Source: Anaerolineaceae bacterium UBA6086 (GTDB taxonomy: Bacteria > Chloroflexota > Anaerolineae > Anaerolineales > Anaerolineaceae). Taken from it: a DNA stretch of 14,417 nt. Position numbers and translations under genes: made by a program. Location: NCBI GenBank assembly GCA_002436005.1, contig DIXG01000008.1, positions 1-14,417 on the forward strand. The letters are read 5' to 3'. Numbering within the stretch: position 1 is the stretch's first letter; the number at the start of each line of letters is the position of its first letter. Under the pieces are notes generated by a model. The model ran no database searches, was not told the DNA's origin, and was given only the letters and a program-made list of their open reading frames with translations. Positions 6,396 through 13,796 of the stretch are shown here, piece after piece.

Positions 6396-8819
6396 ATGGT
6401 TTTACGTTTGATTGTTTGGTATTTCACATTGTTGATCCTGGGGTGGATCACTTTTCCCATTTCTTTTCGCATTTTTGCAAAGCTGCCTGATCGCGGATAT
6501 GCATTAAGCCGTGTGTTGGGGTTGCTGCTGTGGGGGTTTGGCTTTTGGCTTTTGGCATCACTGGGCGTATTACAAAATAGCTCTGGGGGGATCCTGCTCG
6601 TTTTGACCGCAGTCATTGGGATCAGCGTTTGGTGCGGTTGGCGACACAAACAGATCCTGCTGGCGTGGATTAGTGAACACTGGCGCCTGATCCTGATGAC
6701 AGAAGTGCTGTTTTGGATCAGTTTCACATTTTTAGCTTTGGTGAGGGCTTCTAACCCGGATGCAACGGGCACTGAAAAGCCGATGGAACTGGCGTTCATC
6801 AATGCGATATTGAACTCTGACACTTTCCCCCCAAATGACCCCTGGCTCTCAGGCTATGCCATCTCGTATTATCATTTTGGGTATATCCTGGCGGGTATGC
6901 TGGCGAAGGTCACCGGTACACCCGGCGCTGAAGCGTTCAACTTGATGCTGACCTCCACCTTTGCGATGAGTGCAGTCGGGGCTTATGGAGTAGTTTACGA
7001 TCTCCTAACCGCGTTTGCCGGGAAGGTCAGGCAAACGATCTCTGATCTGTTTTGGGCTTTGCTCGGTCCGCTATTCTTGCTCTTTATCAGTAATCTGGAA
7101 GCCATTTTGGAGATGCTGCACCAGGCAGGGGTAGGTTGGCACCTGGAAAGCGGTACCTCCCGATTTTGGGCGTGGGTGAATATCGAGAGTTTGACCCAAC
7201 CGCCTTCAGGACCGCTCACCCTGATCCCTCAAAGGTTCTGGTGGTGGTGGCAGGCTTCTCGCGTGGTGCAGGATATTGACCTTCTGGGTAATGTCAGCCC
7301 GCTTTCGCCCATTGATGAATTTCCAGCATTTTCCTTCGTGCTGGGGGATCTGCATCCGCACGTCCTGGTGATCCCGTTTGCGATGTTAGCGGTGGGATTG
7401 GCGCTGACCGTCTTCCTGGGCGGGCTGGACCGTAAGATTAGCATATGGGGCATTGAGGTGCCTTTCCGCTGGGATTTGTTTGGCGTTCTTGCGATCACCC
7501 TCGGTGGTATTGCCTTTTTGAACACCTGGGATTTACCCGTTTATTTCACGCTGGTCGTAGGTGCGTTCCTGTTTTCGCAGGTACGAGTGAAAGGTTGGGA
7601 CTGGGATAGACTGTATGAATTGGTGATCTTCGCCGTGCCGCTGGGAGCACTGTCCCTTTTGCTGTATGCACCTTTTTTGCTCAGTCTACAGTCGCAGGCG
7701 GGTGGCATTTTGCCAAACCTGATTTATCCAACACGCGGTCTGTATTTGTGGATCATGTTTGGGACGTTGTTTGTGCCTATTTTCCTGTTCTTTGGCTGGT
7801 TGGCGCGCCGGCGGACGAGGGCGGATTGGCGTAGAGCAACAATACTTGTGCTCTTCCTGGTGCTATCCCTGATTTTTCTTTCGGTTCTGCTTGGCTTTTT
7901 TGCTGCACGAACTCAGATCGGTCAGCAGGTGATTGCCAGTCAGGGCAAAACGACTTTTGGTGAGGTGCTTGAAGCAGCCGTACCCCACAGATTGAAATTT
8001 GGTTTTTCACTGCTGACGCTGGCTGGATTGTTGATCATAGGACTTTCTTATCTTTTAGGCACAGGACAAACCGCAGCAAATACAAACGAGACCAATTATC
8101 CCTTTCCGTTTGTCCTGTTGATGATTGTTCTGGGCGGTGTGATGGTTTTAGCACCTGAATTTGTATATCTGGCTGATGTCTTTGGGACACGGATGAACAC
8201 GGTCTTCAAGTTTTATTATCAAGCCTGGATGCTATGGTCGCTGGCAAGCGCTTTCGCGGCTGTGATGATCTTTAAGCACGGACGCTGGGTTTCAAAGATG
8301 GTTGTGTTGGTGTTTGTCCTCCTGGGGTTGGCTTATCCTGTGCTGGCTTATCCGGACAAGACCAACGGTTTCCAATCGCCATGGGGCTTCACGCTGGACG
8401 CAGGCGACTATATGACACGTCAGGCGCCAGACGATGCGGCCGCAATTGCTTGGCTCAGGGCTGCCGAGAGTGGTATTGTGGCAGAGGCGGTGGGTGGCCA
8501 GTACTCCGGGTATGCGCGTGTGGCGACGCTCTCAGGTCAGCCGACAGTGTTGGGATGGCCCGGGCATGAAGGACAGTGGCGCGGAGGTTATGAAGAAGTA
8601 GGCAGCCGGGAGCAGGATATTCGCACGCTCTACGAAACAGCAGATTGGGAGACAGCCCTGGAGATCATCCAGCGCTACAATATTCGCTTTATTTTCCTTG
8701 GCGATCTGGAGATGCGCACTTACGCCGTTAACACCCAAAAATTTGAAATCAATTTGGGATTGGGGTTTGAGCAGGGAAACACACGTGTTTTTGTTGTCCC
8801 GCCCGTTTTTCTGGATTGA
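6396..8819 (+). CDS. DUF2298 / Chlor_Arch_YYY-type polytopic membrane protein
   Basis: This 807-residue integral membrane protein has a dozen or more hydrophobic segments spread over residues 1-650 and a soluble C-terminal part (about 655-807). Hallmarks of the DUF2298 family are NPDATGTEKPMELAFINAIL (120-139), DPWLSGYAISYYHFGY (148-163), PIDEFPAFSFVLGDLHPHV (305-323) and FGTRMNTVFKFYYQAWML (596-613). The C-terminal NIRFIFLGDLE (762-772) also recurs in such proteins. The family occurs chiefly in Chloroflexi and Archaea and has no established biochemical role. The layout of early acidic and aromatic loop motifs plus many membrane spans recalls GT-C glycosyltransferases that use polyprenyl-phosphate sugars, which is inference. 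ATG at 6396 is supported by AAAGGATG six bases upstream. It diverges from the transpeptidase gene and is followed by gltX with about 128 bp between. Family assignment is firm; function is open. Confidence 0.88.
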   Translation: MVLRLIVWYFTLLILGWITFPISFRIFAKLPDRGYALSRVLGLLLWGFGFWLLASLGVLQNSSGGILLVLTAVIGISVWCGWRHKQILLAWISEHWRLILMTEVLFWISFTFLALVRASNPDATGTEKPMELAFINAILNSDTFPPNDPWLSGYAISYYHFGYILAGMLAKVTGTPGAEAFNLMLTSTFAMSAVGAYGVVYDLLTAFAGKVRQTISDLFWALLGPLFLLFISNLEAILEMLHQAGVGWHLESGTSRFWAWVNIESLTQPPSGPLTLIPQRFWWWWQASRVVQDIDLLGNVSPLSPIDEFPAFSFVLGDLHPHVLVIPFAMLAVGLALTVFLGGLDRKISIWGIEVPFRWDLFGVLAITLGGIAFLNTWDLPVYFTLVVGAFLFSQVRVKGWDWDRLYELVIFAVPLGALSLLLYAPFLLSLQSQAGGILPNLIYPTRGLYLWIMFGTLFVPIFLFFGWLARRRTRADWRRATILVLFLVLSLIFLSVLLGFFAARTQIGQQVIASQGKTTFGEVLEAAVPHRLKFGFSLLTLAGLLIIGLSYLLGTGQTAANTNETNYPFPFVLLMIVLGGVMVLAPEFVYLADVFGTRMNTVFKFYYQAWMLWSLASAFAAVMIFKHGRWVSKMVVLVFVLLGLAYPVLAYPDKTNGFQSPWGFTLDAGDYMTRQAPDDAAAIAWLRAAESGIVAEAVGGQYSGYARVATLSGQPTVLGWPGHEGQWRGGYEEVGSREQDIRTLYETADWETALEIIQRYNIRFIFLGDLEMRTYAVNTQKFEINLGLGFEQGNTRVFVVPPVFLD

Positions 8820-8868
8820 TCCACCCGGTCAGCTGGGGTTATTTTTGCTGCATTTATAGCGGTGGATC
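8818..8868. repeat. Imperfect stem-loop between DUF2298 gene and gltX
   Basis: Perfect 8-bp inverted arms, GATCCACC (8818-8825) and GGTGGATC (8861-8868), enclose 35 bases. Inside, CAGC (8830-8833) and GCTG (8847-8850) can form a smaller stem. The left arm overlaps the TGA of the upstream gene. No T tract follows, so it is not a standard terminator. It could be a processing site, an RNA-based control element for gltX, or chance. I see no T-box consensus. Confidence 0.4.
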
Positions 8869-8947
8869 TTGAAGGAATTTAGATAAAAAGCAGTTTGGGT
8901 GTGGTAGGATTTTGATGCACCGTATTGCTGAAAGGAAAGAAGATTTT

Positions 8948-10378
8948 ATGGTACGAACACGCTTTGCCCCCAGTCCGACTGGTTACATGCACATTGGCAA
9001 TTTACGCACGGCTTTATACGCCTATCTGACGGCACGACGGAACAAGGGCGTATTTATCTTGCGGATTGAAGATACGGATCAGGAACGCAATATTCCTGAA
9101 GCTGTCGCTGCGATTTACAAGGGTCTGGCTTTGGCAGGGTTGACCTATGACGAGGGACCTGATAAAGATGGGGGCTTTGGTCCCTATGTTCAATCTGAGC
9201 GATTGAACATTTACCGGGAATATGCCGAGCAGCTGATCTCGTCAGGCGGTGCCTACCGCTGTTTCTGCAAAAAGGGAGACCTGGATGTGGGAGAGGAAGG
9301 TCCTAAACGGCGGGACCCCTGTCGATTTTTGTCACCGGAAGGTGTTCAGGAAAAAATCTCGTTAGGTGAATCTTTCGTCATCCGCCAGAGGATCCCTGAA
9401 GAGGGTAGTACGCACTTTGTGGATGCTGTTTATGGAGAAATCACTGTGGAGAATTCCCAGCTGGATGATCAGGTGCTGCTGAAATCTGATGGGTTTCCCA
9501 CGTATAATTTTGCCAATGTGGTGGATGATCACCTGATGGAGATCACACATGTGATGCGCGGACAGGAGTATTTATCTTCAACGCCGAAATACAACCTGTT
9601 ATATGAAAGCTTTGGCTGGTCGATCCCTACCTATGTGCATCTGCCCCTGATCATCAAAGAAGACGGCAGCAAGTTCAGCAAACGGCTGGGGGATCCTTCC
9701 TTTGAGGACCTGGTGAAGATGGGGTATCTACCCGAGGCAATCGTCAATTATATTGCTCTGCTGGGTTGGAGCCCGGGAGACGACCGGGAATTCTTCCATC
9801 TTAAGGAACTTGAAGCAATATTTGACATTGACCGCATCAATAAATCCAGTGCGGCTTTCTCTTTTGATAAGCTGACCTGGCTGAATGGAGAGCATATTCG
9901 TGCGCTGACACCAGAAGCTTTTCACCAGCTGGCACTGCCGTATTATCCAGCGGCACTGCTTCAATATGATACGCAAAAGATCAGTGAGTTGATGCAGGTG
10001 CGCACAGAAAAATTAACGGATATTCCAGCAATGGTGGCGTTTTTTGTCGCCGTGCCAGAATATGATCTCGATATGTATGTGCATGAAAAATCAAAGTGCG
10101 ATCCCCAGATCAGCCTGGAAATTCTGAGGGCATCTCTGCCCGTTTTGGAAAATCTCGACACCTGGAATAATGACAGCTTGTTTACAGCCTTGAAAACTTT
10201 TGGCACAGAAGCAGGGTATAAAACCGGGACGGTGATGTGGCCTATTCGCACGGCGCTTTCTGGCGTGTTGGCGACACCCGGTGGGGCGACTGCTCTGGCG
10301 GAAATTTTAGGCAAAGAGGAAACACTGTGCCGGATCAAGGACGCCATTGCCAAACTGGAGAGCGCATCAGGGGTTTAA
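8948..10378 (+). CDS. gltX: Glutamyl-tRNA synthetase
   Basis: This class I aminoacyl-tRNA synthetase charges tRNA-Glu with glutamate using ATP in the cytoplasm. From ATG at 8948 the protein has 476 residues, normal for bacterial GluRS. The nucleotide-binding motif FAPSPTGYMHIGNLRTA covers 6-22 (HIGN at 15-18). The KMSKS equivalent is KFSKR (242-246) in EDGSKFSKRLGDPSFEDL. LRIEDTDQERN (38-48), RGQEYLSSTPKYNLLYE (204-220) and GYLPEAIVNYIALLGWSPG (259-277) are typical. Cys105, Cys107 and Cys125 recall the zinc-binding insert of some GluRS, but the full set is not evident. A TTG at 8912 would add 12 residues. I choose 8948 because VRTRFAPSPTG is the normal family start and AAAGGAAAGAAG lies just upstream. 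Whether it also charges tRNA-Gln cannot be judged here. It converges on the nucleoside-hydrolase-like gene 30 bp away. Confidence 0.97.
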   Translation: MVRTRFAPSPTGYMHIGNLRTALYAYLTARRNKGVFILRIEDTDQERNIPEAVAAIYKGLALAGLTYDEGPDKDGGFGPYVQSERLNIYREYAEQLISSGGAYRCFCKKGDLDVGEEGPKRRDPCRFLSPEGVQEKISLGESFVIRQRIPEEGSTHFVDAVYGEITVENSQLDDQVLLKSDGFPTYNFANVVDDHLMEITHVMRGQEYLSSTPKYNLLYESFGWSIPTYVHLPLIIKEDGSKFSKRLGDPSFEDLVKMGYLPEAIVNYIALLGWSPGDDREFFHLKELEAIFDIDRINKSSAAFSFDKLTWLNGEHIRALTPEAFHQLALPYYPAALLQYDTQKISELMQVRTEKLTDIPAMVAFFVAVPEYDLDMYVHEKSKCDPQISLEILRASLPVLENLDTWNNDSLFTALKTFGTEAGYKTGTVMWPIRTALSGVLATPGGATALAEILGKEETLCRIKDAIAKLESASGV

Positions 10379-10408
10379 GAGATCACAACTTTTAGACACT
10401 GAGGTCTT

Positions 10409-11284
10409 TTACCATGAGAGGTATGTGCTGATCCCCTGTTTCCATCCCGATTCAAGCGCCTGGGTGAAACCTGAATCGTCCTTGATGCCGGAGCAAACGG
10501 AAAGGATGGGACCTTTTCCGCTGGTGTCTTTGATCAGCATGCCATCCCCGAGGTCACAGAGGTTTGAAGCCAAACTGAAAGAGGTGATCTCGAAGAGTTC
10601 GGGGGCAACCAGGTAAACTGCCGGCAGCAGATCCCACAAGTAGAAAACCAGCTGGCCTGTGTAAGCGCCAAAAGCCAACAACCATTGGATCAGGTTGCGT
10701 CTGAGCCAGCCTGGCCAGAATTTTGATCGGGCAATGTCCTTCAGGCGATAGGGGGCATCCAGACAAGCCTGCGCGGTAAACACTGTCACCGGACAGGGGG
10801 CGTGCAGCAGGCTGTATGCTGCTGCGGGGCTGGCGGAGAGGTTTAATTCCTTCAGGTTACGATAGCCAAGTTTGACAGGGCTCAGATACCCGCCCATAAT
10901 CACAATCTCTTTCACCTGCGCGTAAAAGTTGGGATTGAGTTGTGAGGCAGAATACAGGTTGCCAAGCGGTCCCGTTGCAAGGATGGTGATCTCTTGGGGA
11001 TTGTGTTCGACTTGCTCAGCTAAAAATTGGGCAGCCGCCGTCGTTGGGGGTTGCCCACGCTGCCCTTCTCCCTTTAGAATAGGAAGATTCAATCCCATCC
11101 GATTAACCAGTTTTTGCGTCTGGGAATAGACCTCATCGATCTTGCCATTGCCAAAGGTGGTGGTGATCCCGAGAAGATTGACTTGTGGACGCCCTAAAAG
11201 ATAGATCAGGGCCAAACCGTCGTCCACCTCGTGGAGCGGAATCCCCAGAGTGTTATCGCAGTCTAAAATGATTTTCTTACTCAT
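10409..11284 (-). CDS. Nucleoside-hydrolase-fold (IUNH-like) protein with altered active site
   Basis: The family cleaves N-glycosidic bonds of nucleosides, giving base and ribose, with a Ca2+ bound by an aspartate cluster. This 291-residue protein keeps much of that plan. It has an N-terminal ILDCDN plus VDDGLAL (Asp8, Asp10, Asp21, Asp22), where the usual DTDxGxDD run is stretched by an insertion of about eight residues. ATGPLGNLYSA (103-113), EIVIMGG (126-132) and LNLSASPAAA (147-156) match family strands, with Asn148 in the ribose-binding position. WDLLPAVYLVAP (217-228) matches HDxxAxxxxxxP: Asp218, the usual metal ligand, is kept, but the preceding catalytic-type histidine is Trp217. 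The substrate is therefore unclear, and it may not be a standard purine or pyrimidine hydrolase. ATG at 11284 has no strong ribosome-binding site. It lies 70 bp behind the phosphotransferase-like gene on the same strand and may be co-transcribed with it. Confidence 0.82.
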   Translation of the reverse strand: MSKKIILDCDNTLGIPLHEVDDGLALIYLLGRPQVNLLGITTTFGNGKIDEVYSQTQKLVNRMGLNLPILKGEGQRGQPPTTAAAQFLAEQVEHNPQEITILATGPLGNLYSASQLNPNFYAQVKEIVIMGGYLSPVKLGYRNLKELNLSASPAAAYSLLHAPCPVTVFTAQACLDAPYRLKDIARSKFWPGWLRRNLIQWLLAFGAYTGQLVFYLWDLLPAVYLVAPELFEITSFSLASNLCDLGDGMLIKDTSGKGPILSVCSGIKDDSGFTQALESGWKQGISTYLSW

Positions 11285-11354
11285 AACGCAACCCGGCTTT
11301 TCTTTCTTTTGTAATTAAACATTACACATTAGGAAAATTGGTTTTCTGCATCTG

Positions 11355-12398
11355 CTATCCCTGTCCCATGAAAGGATCAAACAGGCTGCGCAGGAAATCA
11401 AGATTCACATACATGGAAAGTTTTCGAAAGGTATCCTTATTCTTAAGCAGGTGGTCCCCCCGGCGATATTGCACCCATGCCATGGCGCACCATGAAACCC
11501 CGCGCAGACAGTTAAAGGGGTCCCTCAGACGCGTACGCTCTTCAATCGTATCGCGCAGGTGGGAATCTGCAATTGATTCCTTATACGCGTTCATCATGGA
11601 CTGCTGATCTTTACTTGACATGCGGTAGTCCGTTTTCCATAACGTGGTGGTGGGCACCCGGTAGTGCGAGAGATCCTGTGAAGGATCTCCCCACAGGGGC
11701 TTTTCCCAATCCACCAGGTGGATCGTGCCGGCATCCCGATTGAGGATCCAGTTGGTGTTGTTCACCTCGGTGTTGATCAGGCAATTCCAGGGATCAGCAG
11801 AAAAATAACGTTCCTTTTGGCGTGCCTGGTCTGCCCAATCCCGCACCTGGGTCAGATAGGATTTGACGGCAGGGTCACCAAGTTCAGAGTCGAGATAGAC
11901 CTGCAGCATGGGCACGCAGCGCTGAAAGGTGAGTGAGAGGGTTTGCTGTTCTAAAATTAGAGGGTTGGATGATTGAGGGATTTGCAGTTGATGGTAGCGC
12001 GCCATCAACCTGGCGGCTTTTTCGTTGTCGCGCTGGTAATCCAATTTTTCGCCGGGTAGATAGGACATACCAAAAACACCAAAGGGCAAATGATGACAGG
12101 TATCATCAAGGAAATAGGGCTGTGGACTCACATCAAGCGGTGCTAACAGCGCTAAAGTTTGATACTCGTAGGCGATTTGTTCTCCTGCTGAAAGACCAAT
12201 TTGGGAACCTGTGTTCACGCGCAGCACCCAGGCTGTTTTTCCCTGCTTGACGAGGAAGTTCATGTTGTATTCGCCCTGCCCCAAGGGCTGGATGGAAAAA
12301 GCTTCGTCAGGGGACCAGCCAGGAACGCCCCGAGGACGCGCTTTGTTAAGATATTCCCGCGCATTGGGTAAAAAGGTCTGGATGGATAGATCTGGCAT
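11355..12398 (-). CDS. Aminoglycoside phosphotransferase / choline kinase-fold protein with atypical catalytic loop
   Basis: The 347-residue protein has the APH fold. A nucleotide-binding lobe holds LGQGEYNMNFLV (39-50), AWVLRVN with likely ATP lysine replaced by Arg60, and a hinge at GVFGMSYLPGEKLD (107-120). The C lobe holds the catalytic-loop equivalent LINTEVNNTNW (207-217) and the metal-binding LVDWEKPLWGDPSQDLSHY (228-246). The usual HGDxxxxN is NTEVNNTN: His becomes Asn209, the catalytic Asp becomes Glu211, and Asn216 and Asp230 are kept. The substrate is unknown; small metabolites such as choline, sugars or nucleosides are typical of the fold, and I see no reason to call it antibiotic resistance. 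An ATG-less upstream extension to 12464 is possible, but ATG at 12398 has CAGGAG six bases upstream and a TATAAT at 12435-12430 that would lie inside the longer version. It precedes the nucleoside-hydrolase-like gene. Confidence 0.82.
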   Translation of the reverse strand: MPDLSIQTFLPNAREYLNKARPRGVPGWSPDEAFSIQPLGQGEYNMNFLVKQGKTAWVLRVNTGSQIGLSAGEQIAYEYQTLALLAPLDVSPQPYFLDDTCHHLPFGVFGMSYLPGEKLDYQRDNEKAARLMARYHQLQIPQSSNPLILEQQTLSLTFQRCVPMLQVYLDSELGDPAVKSYLTQVRDWADQARQKERYFSADPWNCLINTEVNNTNWILNRDAGTIHLVDWEKPLWGDPSQDLSHYRVPTTTLWKTDYRMSSKDQQSMMNAYKESIADSHLRDTIEERTRLRDPFNCLRGVSWCAMAWVQYRRGDHLLKNKDTFRKLSMYVNLDFLRSLFDPFMGQG

Positions 12399-12429
12399 GT
12401 AAAGCTCCTGGCTAACAATGCTTATTCGC

Positions 12430-12435
12430 ATTATA
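12430..12435 (-). promoter_or_regulatory. -10 box of the phosphotransferase-like gene
   Basis: A perfect TATAAT on the minus strand lies about 32 bp before ATG 12398. No good -35 is seen at 17 bp. Just upstream is the palindromic AGCAATTTTTGCT (12446-12434, overlapping the box) and then GTGATTACTCAC. These could be operator-like, or chance in AT-rich DNA. Confidence 0.45.
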
Positions 12436-12584
12436 GCAAAAATTGCTGTGGTGTGAGTAATCACATTGCTCTTACTACTCTGGTTGCTTTTAATGGTTGT
12501 TCTTTTCGCTGGAGTTGTTTTGCTACTTTGTAATTGGCTGATCCAATGATGAAAAGTCGGAGGGGCGGTGATCCCTTGATGAGT

Positions 12585-12920
12585 TCATCTTGTGGGTAGC
12601 TTGCGAAGGCTATCCACCAGATGAAGGATGGCCAGGCGTGGATGACGCAGGATCATCCGCGGACCGCTGTAGCGCATGACCTTCCGGATGGCTTCCCGTT
12701 CATCCGCACGGTAGCAATGGATCGGGCATTTGGCACAGGTTGGTTTTTGGATCCCATATGGGCAGCGCTCGATGCGCTGGAATGCATACTCCGCCAGGGA
12801 TTGACAATCCTCACACAGGGGAGAATCACCCACAGTGTGATGGTCATAGCAATATAACGTGATCATCTTTAATACGGTTTCTTTTTCCCTGTTCACACGC
12901 CGGCTATCGGACATCTTCAT
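12585..12920 (-). CDS. YgbA-like 'nitrous oxide-stimulated promoter' family protein
   Basis: This small 111-residue protein clearly resembles E. coli YgbA. Shared landmarks are LYCYDHH (22-28), LCEDCQSLAEYAFQRIERCPYG (35-56), CAKCPIHCYRADEREAIRKVMRYSGPRM (62-89) and LRHPRLAILHL (91-101). Seven cysteines (24, 36, 39, 53, 62, 65, 69) and His27/His28 suggest bound metal, possibly an iron-sulfur cluster or zinc (inference). In enterobacteria ygbA is repressed by NsrR and induced by nitric oxide, but its biochemical role is not settled. Start is ATG at 12920 or 12914; AGGGTG sits six bases before the latter. Either start lies inside the end of the methyltransferase gene, overlapping it by 17 or 11 bp, so translation is probably coupled. 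The 119 bp on to the promoter zone of the next gene contain only a 5-bp hairpin near 12532. Confidence 0.9.
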   Translation of the reverse strand: MKMSDSRRVNREKETVLKMITLYCYDHHTVGDSPLCEDCQSLAEYAFQRIERCPYGIQKPTCAKCPIHCYRADEREAIRKVMRYSGPRMILRHPRLAILHLVDSLRKLPTR

Positions 12921-13605
12921 CACCCTGCATCCCTTCTGGTTTATAGAAAAATGTGATCTTATCCCCAATGAATTCAACTTTCAATCCCTCTTGTTGGGCA
13001 AGATACTGAAAAGTTTGCCGGCTGAAAAAACTGACATGGGTGGCATCGGTGAGGTAGTGCGAGGATGGGAATGCGGCGAGATCATCTATCAGAAGCGTCA
13101 TGACTCCCAGTAAACCGCCGGGTTTGATAAGCCCCATCAATAATTGCCATTCTTTTTTGGGATGGTGAAAATGTTCAAAGGTTTCAGTTGCAGTTACAAA
13201 ATCGTATTTGGTGTGCAGCACTGCAGAATCAGGCGCATAAAATGGGTCGTAAATTTCTACAGCATAGCCAAGCTCCTTCAGCATGATTGCCAGGGCGGGA
13301 CCAGGACCGCTGCCAAAATCCAACCCTGAGCGAGGCGGGGGAGCCAATCGATCGGTCAGTGGTGTAAGGAATTGCCCCAGGAATTGCCGATACCCTGAAT
13401 CCTGCGGGTCATTTTCATGCAGATCGTAGCGGGTTTTTTCCTCGCTGGGCGAAAGAAGATCCTGGCGGTCAACGAAAATCAAGCTGCATTCCGAACAGCG
13501 GAGATAGGTGCGCTGTTTATCCTGATAGAAAGGTCGACTTTCAGGATGATCGCACAGTGGGCAAGTTTGTTTTGGTTGTAAATCCATAGAAATACTCGGG
13601 TTCAT
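12904..13605 (-). CDS. Zinc-ribbon class I SAM-dependent methyltransferase
   Basis: From ATG at 13605 the protein has 233 residues. A two-pair zinc ribbon opens it (Cys15, Cys18, Cys37, Cys40: CPLC and CSEC). A Methyltransf_23-type Rossmann domain follows, with motif I LDFGSGPG (95-102), acidic Asp120 in EIYDPF, TATETFEHFHHP (138-149) as the post-I motif, LIKPGGLLGVMT (159-170), and THVSFFSRQTFQYLA (189-203). Such proteins methylate varied small molecules or surface sugars, and the substrate cannot be read from sequence. An in-frame ATG at 13662 would add 19 residues, but the ribosome-binding site is poor at both. A TACAAT at 13632-13627 between the two starts and the conserved CPLC position favour 13605. 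The last codons overlap the YgbA-like gene, so the two are probably one operon. Confidence 0.85.
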   Translation of the reverse strand: MNPSISMDLQPKQTCPLCDHPESRPFYQDKQRTYLRCSECSLIFVDRQDLLSPSEEKTRYDLHENDPQDSGYRQFLGQFLTPLTDRLAPPPRSGLDFGSGPGPALAIMLKELGYAVEIYDPFYAPDSAVLHTKYDFVTATETFEHFHHPKKEWQLLMGLIKPGGLLGVMTLLIDDLAAFPSSHYLTDATHVSFFSRQTFQYLAQQEGLKVEFIGDKITFFYKPEGMQGDEDVR

Positions 13606-13626
13606 GGTTAATTTTTCTCTGAATTG

Positions 13627-13632
13627 ATTGTA
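13627..13632 (-). promoter_or_regulatory. Possible -10 box of the methyltransferase-YgbA operon
   Basis: TACAAT on the minus strand lies 21 bp before ATG 13605. The -35 position holds only a weak TTCAGG-like match. If used, it places transcription start downstream of the longer ATG at 13662, supporting the shorter protein. I see no clear inverted repeat of the NsrR type beside it. Confidence 0.3.
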
Positions 13633-13739
13633 CCGAACCTGTCCACCCCTGAACGGTTGCATTAAAAAAATGCTAAGGCGTGGCTGCTTACTACTGGCAT
13701 CGATATTGGATCGGATTATCTTATTTTACGAGCTTGCCT

Positions 13740-13745
13740 TATAAT
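13740..13745 (+). promoter_or_regulatory. -10 box of the nucleotidyltransferase gene
   Basis: A perfect TATAAT lies 51 bp before the ATG at 13797, with a weak TTATCT 18 bp upstream as -35. It sits in the 191-bp divergent gap between the methyltransferase gene and this gene. Confidence 0.45.
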
Positions 13746-13796
13746 GGAATTGATTATGATTTGATGCAACGTGTGTCCAGAGAATAGGGAGAAAAT

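Noticed and set aside
8820..8947. T-box riboswitch upstream of gltX
   Set aside because: A hairpin is present, but the conserved T-box sequence and an antiterminator/terminator pair are not seen.
10379..10408. Possible gltX terminator AGAC-GTCT followed by TTTT
   Set aside because: The stem is only 4 bp with a six-base loop; too weak to call.
11709..11723. Perfect palindrome ATCCACC-A-GGTGGAT
   Set aside because: It lies inside the phosphotransferase gene and is explained by the codons for HLVD; probably chance despite matching the gltX hairpin arms.
11355..12398. Aminoglycoside resistance gene
   Set aside because: Only the general APH fold is shared; the catalytic loop differs and there is no mobile-element context.
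12532..12547. Hairpin ATTGG-CCAAT after the YgbA-like gene
   Set aside because: A 5-bp stem with no T tract; not a convincing terminator.
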